Positions 42,537-52,460 are shown, counted from the stretch's first letter. The stretch is 64,000 nt of DNA from CADEDH01 sp050330635 (GCA_050330635.1 JBHJNQ010000002.1:90053-154052), one strand, 5' to 3'. Program-made: numbers and translations. The notes: generated by a model from the sequence alone, not told the origin.

Positions 42537-43331
42537 TCAGTCGACCACGCCGAAGCTGATCTGCCCCAGCGGGCCGAAGTCGGCGACGAAGGCCTCGCCG
42601 ACTTCGATCGGATGGGCCCGGATGAACGAGCCGGAGAGGATGGCGTGGCCGGCCTCCATGTGAACCCCGAACTCGTCGAGCTTGCGGGCCAACCACGCCA
42701 CGGAGTTGATGGGATTGCCCATGACCGCCGACGCCGTCCCCGACTCCTCGATCTCACCGTTCTTGTAGAGGGCGCCGGCCACGTGACGAATGTCGATGTC
42801 GGTCAACTTCGTCGGATTGGCCCCCACCATTATGAAACCGCAGGAGGCGGCGTCGGCGATGCTGTCGACCACCCCTGGCTTGCCCCGCTTCGAGAACCGG
42901 CTGTCGACGACCTCGATGGCCGGGAGGATGAAGTCGGTGGCGCGGATGACGTCGATGGCGTTCACCGACGGACCGCCGAGGTCGGAACCGAGGACGAACA
43001 CCACCTCGATCTCGACCATCGGCCGGTTCATCGTCGACATCGACACCTTGGTCCCCTCGTCGAGGAACCAGTTGTCGAAGATGGTGCCGTAGTCGGGCTC
43101 GGTCGCCCCGGTGGTGGAGCGCATGGCCTTCGACGTCAGCCCCACCTTGTGGCCCTTGACCGTCCGACCGTTGGCCACCTTCATCTCCGTGACCAACGCC
43201 CCGATGGCGTAGGCGTCGGCTATGTCGGCGCCCTCGTAGGTGAGGGTGATCGGCTCCATCCAGTTACGGGTGACCTCGGCTTGCACGAGGGCCTCGGCCG
43301 CCTCGCGGTGCTCGCTGTCGGTCATGACCAT
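42537..43331 (-). CDS. 2-keto-4-pentenoate hydratase-like enzyme
   Basis: The 264-residue enzyme fits MhpD/XylJ/HsaE-type hydratases: GHKVGLTSKAM, DYGTIFDNWFL, EIEVVFVLGSDLGG (metal ligands) and AWLARKLDEFGVHMEAGHAIL with the terminal strand. It adds water to 2-hydroxypenta-2,4-dienoate in meta-cleavage degradation. The ATG at 43331 follows AGGAGACC. It is the first of the minus-strand aromatic genes and diverges from the HpaB gene. Confidence 0.9.
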   Translation of the reverse strand: MVMTDSEHREAAEALVQAEVTRNWMEPITLTYEGADIADAYAIGALVTEMKVANGRTVKGHKVGLTSKAMRSTTGATEPDYGTIFDNWFLDEGTKVSMSTMNRPMVEIEVVFVLGSDLGGPSVNAIDVIRATDFILPAIEVVDSRFSKRGKPGVVDSIADAASCGFIMVGANPTKLTDIDIRHVAGALYKNGEIEESGTASAVMGNPINSVAWLARKLDEFGVHMEAGHAILSGSFIRAHPIEVGEAFVADFGPLGQISFGVVD

Positions 43332-43442
43332 GGGGGGTCTCCTGGTGTCGTTGGCGGGACGACCGGCCGGCGATGACGGGTCGAGCCGGGCTCGGTCGGG
43401 AATCTGTGCGCTGGCCGTCACGTCAGGTGCTGGCCCACAAAC

Positions 43443-43464
43443 CTGAACCCGCTCAGTTGGGCAA
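43443..43464. promoter_or_regulatory. Operator-like element, copy 1
   Basis: CTGAACCCGCTCAGTTGGG, with an imperfect CTGAA-N4-CTCAG dyad, lies upstream of the divergent hydratase gene. Its near-copy is at 43728. Confidence 0.45.
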
Positions 43465-43727
43465 TCTACGGTGGCGTGAGGAGGCGATCAAGCCACAGGC
43501 CCTTAGGAGCCGGGAGGACCGGCAGCGTTCCAGCCCCGGAGCAGGGCCGGCTCTGCCGGCGCGGCGATCCACGGGGCGCCATCGCCCGCGGACGCAACCT
43601 GGCAGGTGACCTGCCCGCTGGTCGGCGAAGCAACCGGATCACGCCAGGTGCCGCTGGCTGGATTTGCAGCCGTTTCGACCCGCAGCTTGCGCAGGCGCAA
43701 CTGTTACGGAATGCTGGCCCGAGAAAT

Positions 43728-43749
43728 CTGAGCCCACTCAGTTGGGAAT
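43728..43749. promoter_or_regulatory. Operator-like element, copy 2
   Basis: CTGAGCCCACTCAGTTGGG holds a perfect CTGAG-N4-CTCAG dyad and repeats copy 1 at 43443. It sits just before the HpaB gene, so a shared regulator of both divergent transcripts is likely. The 448-nt gap 43332-43779 has no convincing gene. Confidence 0.5.
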
Positions 43750-43779
43750 CCAAGGTTCCTCGAGCGAGGGGATCGAGCT

Positions 43780-45285
43780 GTGGGACTTCGTAACGGCGAC
43801 CAGTACCTGGCGGGGCTTCGCGACGATCGCGAGATCTGGTACGACGGGCGGCGGATCGAGGATCCGACCACCGAACCCGGGCTGCGCAACACGGCGCTCA
43901 CCGTGGCCCAGTACTACGACATGCAGACCAACCCGGCGCTCGAGGACCTGATGACCTACGAGACCCCGGACGGTGACCGAGCCCATCTGTCGTTCATCGA
44001 GCCCCGGTCGATCGACGACCTGCGACGGCGAGGCGCCGCCTTCGCCGCCTGGGCCGAGGTCACCGGCGGGCTCATGGGTCGGGCCCCCGACTACATGAAC
44101 GCCTGCGTGATGGCGGTCGGCAACACCGGCCACATCTGGGGCAAAAGGGACGAGGCCCGGGCCGCCGCCGCCTACGACATCTACCTCCACTGCCGCCGTG
44201 AGGACGTGTGCATGACCCACACGTTCGTCAACCCCATGGTCGACCGCTTCACGCCCGTCGTCGACCAGGAGCCCTTCATCAACGCCGGCATCGTCGACCA
44301 GAACGACGAGGGGATCGTCGTGTCCGGGGCCCGCATGGTGGGCACGCTGGCCCCGTTCAGCGACGAGAACCTGTCCTTCGGCGCCCCCCTCGGCCTGATG
44401 GATCCCCGGGAGGACGTGTACGCCCTGGGCTTCCAGTGCAAGGTGGCGACCCCGGGGCTGAAATGGATCTGTCGCGACAAGCTCGACAACGAGCGCTCCC
44501 ACTACGACGCCCCGCTCGCCGGCCGGTTCGAGGAGATGGACTGCATCGCCGTGTTCGAGAACGCGTTCATCCCCTGGGACGACGTGTTCATCGCCAAGGA
44601 CATGGACGCCCACAACATGGCGCTCCCCGGCATGAAGTTCTTCCAATCGCTCGGCCACCACGTCGTCGTCAAGAACGTGGCCAAGACCCGTTTCCTGTTC
44701 GGCCTGGCCCATCTCCTGGCCGAGTCGACGCAGGTGTCGGCGTTCGTCAACGTCCAGGACCGCCTCGGCGACATCCTCATGTGGGTCAACACGATGGAGT
44801 CGTTGGCGCTGGCGGCGGTGGAGGGGGCGGAGCTGAACCCGGCCAACGGGCTCTGCTACGCCAACGAGTCGGCCATCCAGGCCGCCCTCCGCCTGTACCC
44901 CGAGGTCTACCCCCGGATCGTCGACCATCTGTATCAGCTGGGCGGCGGTGGGTACGTCTCGATCCCCCAGGAGAAGACGCTCGAGACGGCCGAGCTGATG
45001 ATCGACAAGTACTACCAGGGGGCCTCGATCGAGGCCAGGGACAAGGTGGCGCTGTTCCGCCTGGCGTGGGACGTCGTCGGCTCGGGGTGGGGCGGGCGCC
45101 AGGAACTCTACGAGCGGTTCTTCTTCGGCGACACCCAGAAGATGAAGGGCCTCAACTACCAGTTCTACGACAAGACCGAGGCGGCGGCCATGGTGGCCCG
45201 GATCCTGCAGCCCCCGACCGACCGTGAGCGCCTGACCTGGCCGGACCGGTACCGTCCGGTGGTGGCCGAGCCCGTGGCCGACTGA
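43780..45285 (+). CDS. hpaB: HpaB-type FADH2-dependent aromatic hydroxylase
   Basis: The 501-residue protein matches the 4-hydroxyphenylacetate 3-monooxygenase/chlorophenol hydroxylase oxygenase component: start YLAGLRDDREIWYDGRRI, central CMTHTFVNPMVDR, motif AVFENAFIPWDDVF and the C-terminal QKMKGLNYQFYDKTEAAAM. It uses FADH2 supplied by a separate reductase and O2 to add a hydroxyl to a phenol. No reductase gene is nearby. Together with the hydratase, aldolase and extradiol genes it suggests aromatic degradation. GTG at 43780 is the start. Confidence 0.9.
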   Translation: MGLRNGDQYLAGLRDDREIWYDGRRIEDPTTEPGLRNTALTVAQYYDMQTNPALEDLMTYETPDGDRAHLSFIEPRSIDDLRRRGAAFAAWAEVTGGLMGRAPDYMNACVMAVGNTGHIWGKRDEARAAAAYDIYLHCRREDVCMTHTFVNPMVDRFTPVVDQEPFINAGIVDQNDEGIVVSGARMVGTLAPFSDENLSFGAPLGLMDPREDVYALGFQCKVATPGLKWICRDKLDNERSHYDAPLAGRFEEMDCIAVFENAFIPWDDVFIAKDMDAHNMALPGMKFFQSLGHHVVVKNVAKTRFLFGLAHLLAESTQVSAFVNVQDRLGDILMWVNTMESLALAAVEGAELNPANGLCYANESAIQAALRLYPEVYPRIVDHLYQLGGGGYVSIPQEKTLETAELMIDKYYQGASIEARDKVALFRLAWDVVGSGWGGRQELYERFFFGDTQKMKGLNYQFYDKTEAAAMVARILQPPTDRERLTWPDRYRPVVAEPVAD

Positions 45286-45450
45286 GGGAGCCCCCTCCGA
45301 CGCCCAGCGATCTCGGCGCCACCCACCGCACGAGGGTCCAAGGCCCCTGTGACGGGCGGGCCCGCCGACTCACGATGAGTGCGGGCGCCGGACGTCGGGC
45401 GCCGAGGGCGATGTCGGGCGGCGGCCCGAGCGACGAGAGGAGCGTGAGAA

Positions 45451-45999
45451 ATGAAGGCGATCGTGGTCTACGAGTCGATGTACGGGAACACGCACGTGGT
45501 GGCCGAGGCCATCGCCGAGGGACTGAGCCCCCTCGGCCAGGTCGACGTCGTCTCCGTCGAGGACGCCACCGCCGAGCTGGTCGGTACGGCCGACCTCCTC
45601 GTGGTGGGCGGCCCCACGCACGCTCACGGGATGAGCCGCCCGGCGACGCGAGCCAGCGCCATCGAGGCTGCAGCCGACGACCCCGACCTCGACCTCGACG
45701 ACGACGCCGAGGGCCAGGGTCTACGGGAGTGGTTCGACTCGCTCGCCCCGTTCGACGACCGGGCGCCGCTCGCCGCCGCCTACGACACCCGCGTCAAGGG
45801 CCCGAGCGTGTTCACCGGTCGGGCGTCGAAGGGGATCGACAAGCGGCTCCGCCATCTCGGGTGCACGATGGTCGCCGAGCCCCGGAGCTTCCTCGTCGAC
45901 ACCCACAACCACCTTCTCGGCAACGAGGAGGCGCAAGCCCGCGCCCACGGCCAGCGGCTCGCCGCCGCCGTGGCGACGACGGTTCAGCGGTCGACGTAG
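45451..45999 (+). CDS. Flavodoxin-like protein
   Basis: The 182-residue protein has a flavodoxin start (VVYESMYGNTHVVAEAIAEGL, FMN phosphate loop at about residues 7-13), a second loop VVGGPTHAHGMS, and a C-terminal helix. Actinobacterial relatives are often annotated as flavodoxin/nitric oxide synthase-like. It could serve electron transfer, perhaps for the nearby oxygenases, but no direct link is visible. ATG at 45451 follows GGAGCG. Confidence 0.87.
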   Translation: MKAIVVYESMYGNTHVVAEAIAEGLSPLGQVDVVSVEDATAELVGTADLLVVGGPTHAHGMSRPATRASAIEAAADDPDLDLDDDAEGQGLREWFDSLAPFDDRAPLAAAYDTRVKGPSVFTGRASKGIDKRLRHLGCTMVAEPRSFLVDTHNHLLGNEEAQARAHGQRLAAAVATTVQRST

Positions 46000-46330
46000 G
46001 CGGTGAAGACGCAGGAGATCTTGGCCCTGCCGCCACGGGGTACCTGCATGGTGTGACGGGACGGGCGCGCCCGACGGCGAGACCGGACCGCACTCCGACT
46101 GGTTCGAGTCGCCGTACGCCGGTGCTCAGCTACCGGCCCGAGTTCGAGGTGTGCCCCCCGGGCGAGCACCCCTACCGGTCGCCGCCCCGACTCCGGCTGT
46201 AGCCGGGGGAACGAGTTCCGCCCGGCCTACGGCAACGTCGAGCACCGCTGCTGGTACCGCAACCTCGACCCGACCGTCACCGAGTTGGCCGAGATCCCGC
46301 GAAAGGTGCTGGGCTGGGGTCGGCGGAGGC

Positions 46331-46474
46331 GCGACAACCGTCGAGAACGCGCCGGTTGAGATACGGGCCGGGCTCATCGATCGAGACCCATCGGCGGTAG
46401 TCGGCGACGAAGGCGTCGGCGACGACGTCGTGGGCCATGGCCCCGGACCCGAGCAGGAGGAATGCCCGTCGAAC
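46331..46474 (-). pseudogene. ECF sigma-factor remnant, abutting another fragment
   Basis: About 48 residues match region 2 of SigE-type ECF sigma factors: VRRAFLLLGSGAMAHDVVAD, then AFVADYRRWVSIDEPGPYL, NRRVLDGCR. Region 4 is missing. The plus strand next to it (about 46206-46330) reads FRPAYGNVEHRCWYRNLDPT, then VTELAEIPRKVLGWG, a different unidentified protein piece, so the junction near 46330 joins two scraps. The rest of the 46000-46538 gap has no gene. Confidence 0.55.
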
Positions 46475-46538
46475 CTGGCCCGGGAGTCGAGCCCTCCGCT
46501 CCGACGCCGGGCCGATCGGGCCTCGCTACCATCGAGGC

Positions 46539-48044
46539 GTGTACACGATGCGAGATCCCCTGTGCCGGGCCGGGCGCCTCTTCGCCGACCGTGAGGCCGT
46601 CGCCTGCGGCGACACGCGGCGCACCTACCGTGAGCTGGCGGCCCGGGTCCGGCGCGTCGCCGGTCTCCTCGAGGGGCTGACCGAGCCCGGCGACCGGGTG
46701 GCCCTGTGGGCGCTCAACTCCGATCGGTACCTCGAGCTGTTCGTCGGCATCCCCTGTGCCGACCGGGCCATCGTCCCCCACAACACCCGGTGGGCCGAGC
46801 CCGAGCTGGTCTACGCCACCACCGACGCCGGGGCCCGGGTGCTCATCTGCGATCGCGACCCCGGCGCCCTGGCCGATGTGGTGGAGCGGGTCGTCCGCCT
46901 CGACACCGGCGAGTACGACGAGCTGCTCGACGCCGCTCCCGAGCTCGAGCCCGTCGTCGGCCCCGACACCCTGGCCGGCCTGTTCTACACCGGCGGCACC
47001 ACCGGCGCCTCCAAGGGGGTGATGCTGACCCACGCCAACCTGATGGCCAACGCCGTCCACACCCAGCTGGCCCAGCCCATCGCCGACGACGACCGCTACC
47101 TGACGATGGCACCCATGTTCCATGCCGCCGGCGTCTACGCCGCCCTGGCCATCATGTGGGTGGGCGCCGGCAACGTGGTCCTTCCCGCTTTCGACCCGGT
47201 CGCCGCCCTCGACCTGATCGAGGGCGAGGGCATCACATGCGCCATCGCCGTGCCCGCCATGCTGGCGGCCATGGTCGAGGTCCAAGCCGCCGAGCCCCGC
47301 GACGTCACCTCCCTGCGGTGGCTGTCGCACGGGGCGTCGCCCATCGCCCTCGAGGTCCTGCGCCGGGCCCTCGAGCTGTTCGGGTGCGAGCTGATCCACC
47401 TTTACGGGGCCACCGAGCTGTCGCCCCTGGCCACCATCTTCCGTCACGAGGACCGCTTCCTCGACGGGGAGCGAGCCAAGAGCTGTGGGACGATGCCGCC
47501 CGGGGTCGATCTCGACATCCGCGATCCCGACGGGCGCTCCCTGCCCACCGGTGAGGTGGGCGAGGTCACGGTCCGGGGCCCCAACGTGATGGTCGGCTAC
47601 TGGAACAAACCGGACGAGACGGCCGGGGCCCTCGACGCTGCCGGCTGGTACCGCACCGGCGACCTCGGTTACCTCGACGCCGACGGCTTCCTGTTCCTCG
47701 TCGACCGGTCGAAGGACATGATCGTGTCGGGCGGCGAGAACGTGTACTGCACCGAGGTCGAGGACGCCATCTACACCCACCCCGGGGTCCTGGAGGCCAC
47801 CGTGTTCGGCGTACCCGACGAGCGGTGGGGCGAGGCCGTCCACGCCGTCGTGGTTCTCCGTCCCGGCGCCGAGATCGACGAGGCCGGCCTGATCGAGCAC
47901 TGCCGGACCAGGATCGCCGGCTACAAGGTGCCGAAATCGGTCAGCTTCCAGGACGAGCCACTACCCAAGTCGGGTCCGGGCAAGGTGCTCAAGCGCAACC
48001 TCCGGGCGCCGTTCTGGGAGGACCAGGACCGCCAGATCCACTGA
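46539..48044 (+). CDS. AMP-forming acyl-CoA synthetase
   Basis: The 501-residue enzyme has the ANL motifs: GLFYTGGTTGASKGVM (phosphate loop), LYGATELSP, GWYRTGDLGYLDADGFL and GGENVYCTEVEDAI, with the final PKSGPGKVLKR containing the catalytic lysine. It activates a carboxylic acid to acyl-AMP and then acyl-CoA. Length is typical. GTG at 46539 is used; ATG at 46548 is possible. The following genes also act on acyl-CoA or alcohols, so it may feed beta-oxidation-like steps. Confidence 0.93.
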   Translation: MYTMRDPLCRAGRLFADREAVACGDTRRTYRELAARVRRVAGLLEGLTEPGDRVALWALNSDRYLELFVGIPCADRAIVPHNTRWAEPELVYATTDAGARVLICDRDPGALADVVERVVRLDTGEYDELLDAAPELEPVVGPDTLAGLFYTGGTTGASKGVMLTHANLMANAVHTQLAQPIADDDRYLTMAPMFHAAGVYAALAIMWVGAGNVVLPAFDPVAALDLIEGEGITCAIAVPAMLAAMVEVQAAEPRDVTSLRWLSHGASPIALEVLRRALELFGCELIHLYGATELSPLATIFRHEDRFLDGERAKSCGTMPPGVDLDIRDPDGRSLPTGEVGEVTVRGPNVMVGYWNKPDETAGALDAAGWYRTGDLGYLDADGFLFLVDRSKDMIVSGGENVYCTEVEDAIYTHPGVLEATVFGVPDERWGEAVHAVVVLRPGAEIDEAGLIEHCRTRIAGYKVPKSVSFQDEPLPKSGPGKVLKRNLRAPFWEDQDRQIH

Positions 48045-48091
48045 CCCCGCCCCCACCCCGGCGACACGCCCCACCCCGCCCGCGCCCAACT

Positions 48092-48130
48092 GCGTTGCGT
48101 CATCGCGCCTGGAGCGCGATAGCGCAACGC
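48092..48130. terminator. 17-bp-arm hairpin after the acyl-CoA synthetase
   Basis: The arms at 48092-48108 and 48114-48130 match at 15 of 17 positions around a 5-nt loop. The hairpin lies between the synthetase stop and a phosphatase remnant on the other strand, and could end transcripts from both sides. Confidence 0.6.
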
Positions 48131-48157
48131 CCTTGGCGCCGGAGGCCACCGTCGGGC

Positions 48158-48293
48158 GGCCCGGCGCAGCTCGGCCGGGGTCATGGGCTGCGGGGTCTCG
48201 GAGCGGTAGAGGCGACCGGTGGCCACCGCCCCCACCGGGCAGCGACTGGCCCCGGCATCCCCGTACGTTCACCAGGACCTCGAAATCGAGCAT
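48158..48293 (-). pseudogene. Tyrosine-phosphatase-like remnant with frameshift
   Basis: MLDFEVLVNVR, then after a one-base shift DAG...VATGRLYRSETPQPMTPAELRR, matches the start of actinobacterial tyrosine/serine phosphatases (FxxLxNVRDLGG ... RGRLYRSExP). The catalytic HCTAGKDR region is missing. It lies between the synthetase and alcohol dehydrogenase genes on the opposite strand. The rest of 48045-48407 has only the hairpin. Confidence 0.6.
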
Positions 48294-48407
48294 CGTCACG
48301 CGCTCGAAGTGTGGAGCAACGAATGGCGGGCCGCACGTCCCCAGCCCGGGCTGGCGGCCGGTGCCCCGGTCGGGGAGACTCGCAACCGACATCGGACAGG
48401 AGCACCC

Positions 48408-49505
48408 ATGGACATCTCGGCCGCCGTCTTCACCGCGGAGCAACCCCTCGCCATCACGACGATCTCCATCGACGACGAGCCGCTCGGCTCGGAGGTCCTC
48501 GTCCGCACGGTGGCCACCGGCCTGTGCCACAGCGACCTCCACGTGATCGACCGCTCGCTCTACGCCGGCAAGGGGCCGCTCATCATGGGCCACGAGGGGG
48601 CGGGCATCGTCGAGGCGGTGGGGCCGGACGTTCGGGGGTTCGCCCCCGGCGACGCCGTGGTGGCGTGCCTCTCGGTGTTCTGCGGCCGGTGCCGGCAGTG
48701 CCTGTCCGGTCACCCCAACGTGTGCACCGACAGTCCCAACGCCCGGGCCCGCGACGAGCGGCCCCGCTACCTCGCCGGCGACCGCAAGGCCCACGCCTTC
48801 GCCGGTATCGGGGCGTTCGCCGAGCGAATGCTGCTCCACGAGAACGCCCTCGTCGCCGTGGGCGACGAGGTCGACCTGGAGTTGGCCTGCCTCGTCGGAT
48901 GCGGGGTGCTCACCGGGGTGGGGGCGGTGCTGCGCACGGCGGCGGTGGAGGCCGGGCAGAGCGTTGCCGTGTTCGGGTGCGGCGGTGTCGGCCTGTCGAT
49001 CGTCCAGGCCGCGGTCGTCGCCGGCGCCGGCCCGATCATCGCCGTCGACCGGGTGCCGGGCAAGCTCGACCTGGCCCGCACCGCCGGTGCCACCCACGTC
49101 GTCGACGGCGGCGACGGCGACGCCGTGGCGACCATCCGAGAGCTCACCGGCGGATCCGGGGTCGACCACGCCTTCGAGGCGGTGGGCAATGCCGGCCTCG
49201 TCCGCCAGGCCTGCGAATCGTTGGCCATCCGGGGAACGTGCACGATCGTGGGCGTACCGCCCGACGGCACGGTCTACGAGATTCCCTACGAGGCCGTCCG
49301 ACCCGAGTGCCGGATCCAGACGTGCCGCATGGGATCGAACCGGTTCCGGGAGGACATCCCCCGCTACCTCGACTTCCACCGACGCGGCCTGCTCCACCTC
49401 GACGACCTGGTGACCCGCACCACCACCCTCGACCAGTTGCCGGGGGCCGTGGAGGACATGACCCGGGGCGATGGTGCCCGCACGGTCATCACCTTCGGCG
49501 GCTGA
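48408..49505 (+). CDS. Zinc-dependent medium-chain alcohol dehydrogenase
   Basis: The 365-residue enzyme has the catalytic zinc ligands C40 (GLCHSDLH), H62/E63 (GHEGAG) and C164 (GCGVLTG), the structural zinc cysteines C92, C95, C98 and C106 (CGRCRQC...C), and the cofactor motif VFGCGGVGLS. It resembles class III-like/NDMA-type actinobacterial alcohol dehydrogenases. It oxidises an alcohol with NAD or a bound cofactor. ATG at 48408 follows AGGAG. Substrate unknown. Confidence 0.92.
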   Translation: MDISAAVFTAEQPLAITTISIDDEPLGSEVLVRTVATGLCHSDLHVIDRSLYAGKGPLIMGHEGAGIVEAVGPDVRGFAPGDAVVACLSVFCGRCRQCLSGHPNVCTDSPNARARDERPRYLAGDRKAHAFAGIGAFAERMLLHENALVAVGDEVDLELACLVGCGVLTGVGAVLRTAAVEAGQSVAVFGCGGVGLSIVQAAVVAGAGPIIAVDRVPGKLDLARTAGATHVVDGGDGDAVATIRELTGGSGVDHAFEAVGNAGLVRQACESLAIRGTCTIVGVPPDGTVYEIPYEAVRPECRIQTCRMGSNRFREDIPRYLDFHRRGLLHLDDLVTRTTTLDQLPGAVEDMTRGDGARTVITFGG

Positions 49506-49508
49506 GCG

Positions 49509-50534
49509 ATGACCACCGCCCCAACGCCGGGCGAGCCGGCCCCGCCGCCCGGCTACCCTCCCGAGGCGCTCGAGGCGGCCGGCTTCCCCACGATCTCGTT
49601 CGACCGGCTCGTCGTGGGCGAGACCTTCCGCTCCGACGACAAGCTGATCCGACCCCAGGACGTCGAGACCTACGCCTTCGCCGTCGACGACGACGACCCG
49701 CTGTTCTTCGGCGCCAACCCCGGCCCCCGACCGATCGTCCACCCCACCTTGCTGGCCAACCAGGCGCTGTTCCTCCGCCACAACCGCTACGTGGTCCCCG
49801 CCGGACTCCACGCCAGGATGTCGTTCGAGTTCCTCCGACCCATCGAGCTCGGCACCCGGGCCCGCACCGTCGGCACCGTGGCCGACACCTATGTGCGCCG
49901 CCACAAGCCCTACATGGTCACCGAGTTCGAGACCCGGGCGGAGCAGGCGCCAGGGGGCGGCCCGAGTGACGGCGAGCCCCTCGTGCGCGGGCGGTTCGTG
50001 CAGATGCTGTTCGCCTCGCCGACCGCGCCGCCCTCGGGTTCGGCCCCGTCCCCCGCACCCGATCCGCCCGCCGTCGATCCCGACGTCGTGGAAGCCGTCG
50101 GCCGCCACGGGGCACCGATCCGGGTCGGCGCCACCCTCGGACCCCTCATCCGGACGATCAGCCAACGTCAGATCGATGCCTACTCCGGGGTCAAGCCCCG
50201 TTCGATCCACACCGATCCCACGTGGGCCACGGCCAAGGGGTTCCCGACCACCATCGCCCAGGGGATGATGACGACGGCCTACGCCTCGGCGTTGATGACC
50301 TCGGCCCTCGGCATGGGTTTCGTCGCTGGTGGGCGCATGGACGTCCGCTTCCTCACCCCCGTCCCGTGCGGCACCACCCTCACCGTGACCGGCACGGTCG
50401 ACGGGTTCTCGCCCGGGGACGACGAGGGCACCGTTCGGATGCACGTGACCGTGGAAGCTCGCAACGAGTGGGACGAGATCACGATGGCGGGCACGGCCTC
50501 GGGTGTCGCCATGGCCCCGCCCGGCCGAACCTGA
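49509..50534 (+). CDS. Double-hotdog MaoC-like hydratase
   Basis: The 341-residue protein has two hotdog domains: an N-terminal FAS1-like dehydratase part (about residues 28-170, VHPTLLANQALFLRHNRYVV) and a C-terminal MaoC domain (RTISQRQIDAYSGVKPRSIH, GFPTTIAQGMMTTAY). MaoC-like enzymes hydrate enoyl-CoA. The usual catalytic D and H of the second domain appear as DAYSGVKPRSIHTD. It starts three bases after the alcohol dehydrogenase stop and likely shares its transcript. Confidence 0.85.
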   Translation: MTTAPTPGEPAPPPGYPPEALEAAGFPTISFDRLVVGETFRSDDKLIRPQDVETYAFAVDDDDPLFFGANPGPRPIVHPTLLANQALFLRHNRYVVPAGLHARMSFEFLRPIELGTRARTVGTVADTYVRRHKPYMVTEFETRAEQAPGGGPSDGEPLVRGRFVQMLFASPTAPPSGSAPSPAPDPPAVDPDVVEAVGRHGAPIRVGATLGPLIRTISQRQIDAYSGVKPRSIHTDPTWATAKGFPTTIAQGMMTTAYASALMTSALGMGFVAGGRMDVRFLTPVPCGTTLTVTGTVDGFSPGDDEGTVRMHVTVEARNEWDEITMAGTASGVAMAPPGRT

Positions 50535-50709
50535 ACGGGGGCAGGCCGGGACGCCCACGACGACCCCGTACCAGGCCCGCATCGAGGGAACCCGATCGAC
50601 TGCGGGACATCCACCCGGGCGGCGGGGCGGCACCTTCCTGACCGCGCCGGCTGCCCGGCCCCCCTTTCGACCGGCCGTGGCCGACGGCTACGCTCTGGCC
50701 GACGTGACC

Positions 50710-51378
50710 ATGACCGCCGACGACACAGGACCGGAGCAGGGCGGGCCCGCCGCGCCGAACCGACCGAGCAAGCGGGAACGGAACAAGGCCGACAAACGAC
50801 GCCGGATCATCGAGGCCGCAACCACGCTGTTCGAGTCGAAGGGCTTCGAGGCGACGACCACGGCCGAGATCTCGGCCGCGGCCGACGTGGGGACCGGCAC
50901 CCTCTACCTCTACGTCGAATCCAAGGAAGACCTGCTGGTGGCCGTGTTCCGGGAGCGTGTCGGTCACGCCTGGAGCGACGCCTTCGCCGACGTCGATCCC
51001 GACGCCCCGGTGCTCGACCAGGTGCTCGGCGCCTTCCGCCACGTCACCGAGTACCACGAGCAGGACCCGGCCCTGGCCCGGGCCTTCTTCAAGGAGCTGC
51101 TGTTCGTCACCGGCCCCATCGGCGACCTCACCAGCGACTTCATGCGCCAGTACTTCCTCGACCTGTCCCGGGTCCTGGCCGAGGCCCAGAGCCGGGGCCT
51201 GCTCTCGACCAAGGTCAACCCCTACCCGCTGGCCAAAAACCTGTGGGCCTCATGGCACGCGCTGATGCAGCGCCGGTTCAACAACCGGATGACGAGCGAG
51301 CGGCTCCTGCTGAACCTGGAGGAGGCGTTCCGCACGGCCCTCGTCGGGCTGACCCCCGAAGCGCCCGAGTCCGGCTAA
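50710..51378 (+). CDS. TetR-family regulator
   Basis: The 222-residue protein has a TetR HTH (RRIIEAATTLFESKGFEATT, then TAEISAAADVGTGTLYLYVESKEDLL, about residues 32-75) and a helical C-terminal domain with FFKELLFVTGPIGDLT. It may control the upstream alcohol dehydrogenase and MaoC-like genes, or others. An in-frame GTG two codons upstream is an alternative start. Ligand unknown. Confidence 0.9.
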   Translation: MTADDTGPEQGGPAAPNRPSKRERNKADKRRRIIEAATTLFESKGFEATTTAEISAAADVGTGTLYLYVESKEDLLVAVFRERVGHAWSDAFADVDPDAPVLDQVLGAFRHVTEYHEQDPALARAFFKELLFVTGPIGDLTSDFMRQYFLDLSRVLAEAQSRGLLSTKVNPYPLAKNLWASWHALMQRRFNNRMTSERLLLNLEEAFRTALVGLTPEAPESG

Positions 51379-51398
51379 GCCGACCCGGCCATCGCCCA

Positions 51399-51416
51399 CG
51401 TCAACGTCAACGTCAA
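51399..51416. repeat. CGTCAA hexanucleotide repeat
   Basis: Three perfect CGTCAA units, followed by a degenerate fourth, lie 20 bp after the TetR gene and at the broken edge of the luciferase-like fragment. In the minus strand they read as VDVDVD. Confidence 0.8.
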
Positions 51417-51429
51417 CGTGGATGCAACG

Positions 51430-51555
51430 TAGCAGGCGGCTACCGACGTCGAGCCGTCCACCGGAGATCATGTCGACCGTGGCCGCAATGTTGGCCGTCA
51501 CCGCCGGATGCCGGTAGTGCATGCCGTCGACCATGCCCCCGATCCGGATGCGGAC
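51430..51555 (-). pseudogene. Internal fragment of a luciferase-like (LLM) oxidoreductase
   Basis: About 35 residues, IRIGGMVDGMHYRHPAVTAN, then IAATVDMISGGRLDVG, closely match the second strand-helix unit of F420-dependent LLM enzymes. The rest on both sides is missing, and the sequence runs into the CGTCAA repeat. A second LLM remnant is at 38765. A 20-bp tandem repeat and the enoyl-CoA hydratase gene follow. Confidence 0.6.
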
Positions 51556-51604
51556 GCCCCCGACGGGTCATGACCGAAGCCGCGTCCGGGCCCGTCCGGG
51601 GTGG

Positions 51605-51644
51605 CCGGGGCACCGGCGGGCAGCCCGGGGCACCGGCGGGCAGC
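51605..51644. repeat. Perfect 20-bp tandem duplication
   Basis: Two identical 20-nt copies (51605-51624 and 51625-51644) sit just past the stop of the enoyl-CoA hydratase-like gene. Confidence 0.85.
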
Positions 51645-51652
51645 CCGGGAGG

Positions 51653-52438
<786 letters not shown>

Positions 52439-52460
52439 GACGGCGAATCTAGTGCCACTG

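Noticed and set aside
43503..43700. 65-codon minus-strand ORF in the HpaB upstream gap
   Set aside because: No ribosome-binding site and no family resemblance; overlaps the control region between divergent genes.
47961..50633. 890-codon minus-strand frame
   Set aside because: Runs across three well-supported plus-strand genes; repetitive Gly/Val/Arg/His composition typical of high-GC shadows. Only the short phosphatase-like part of this region is real and lies in other frames.
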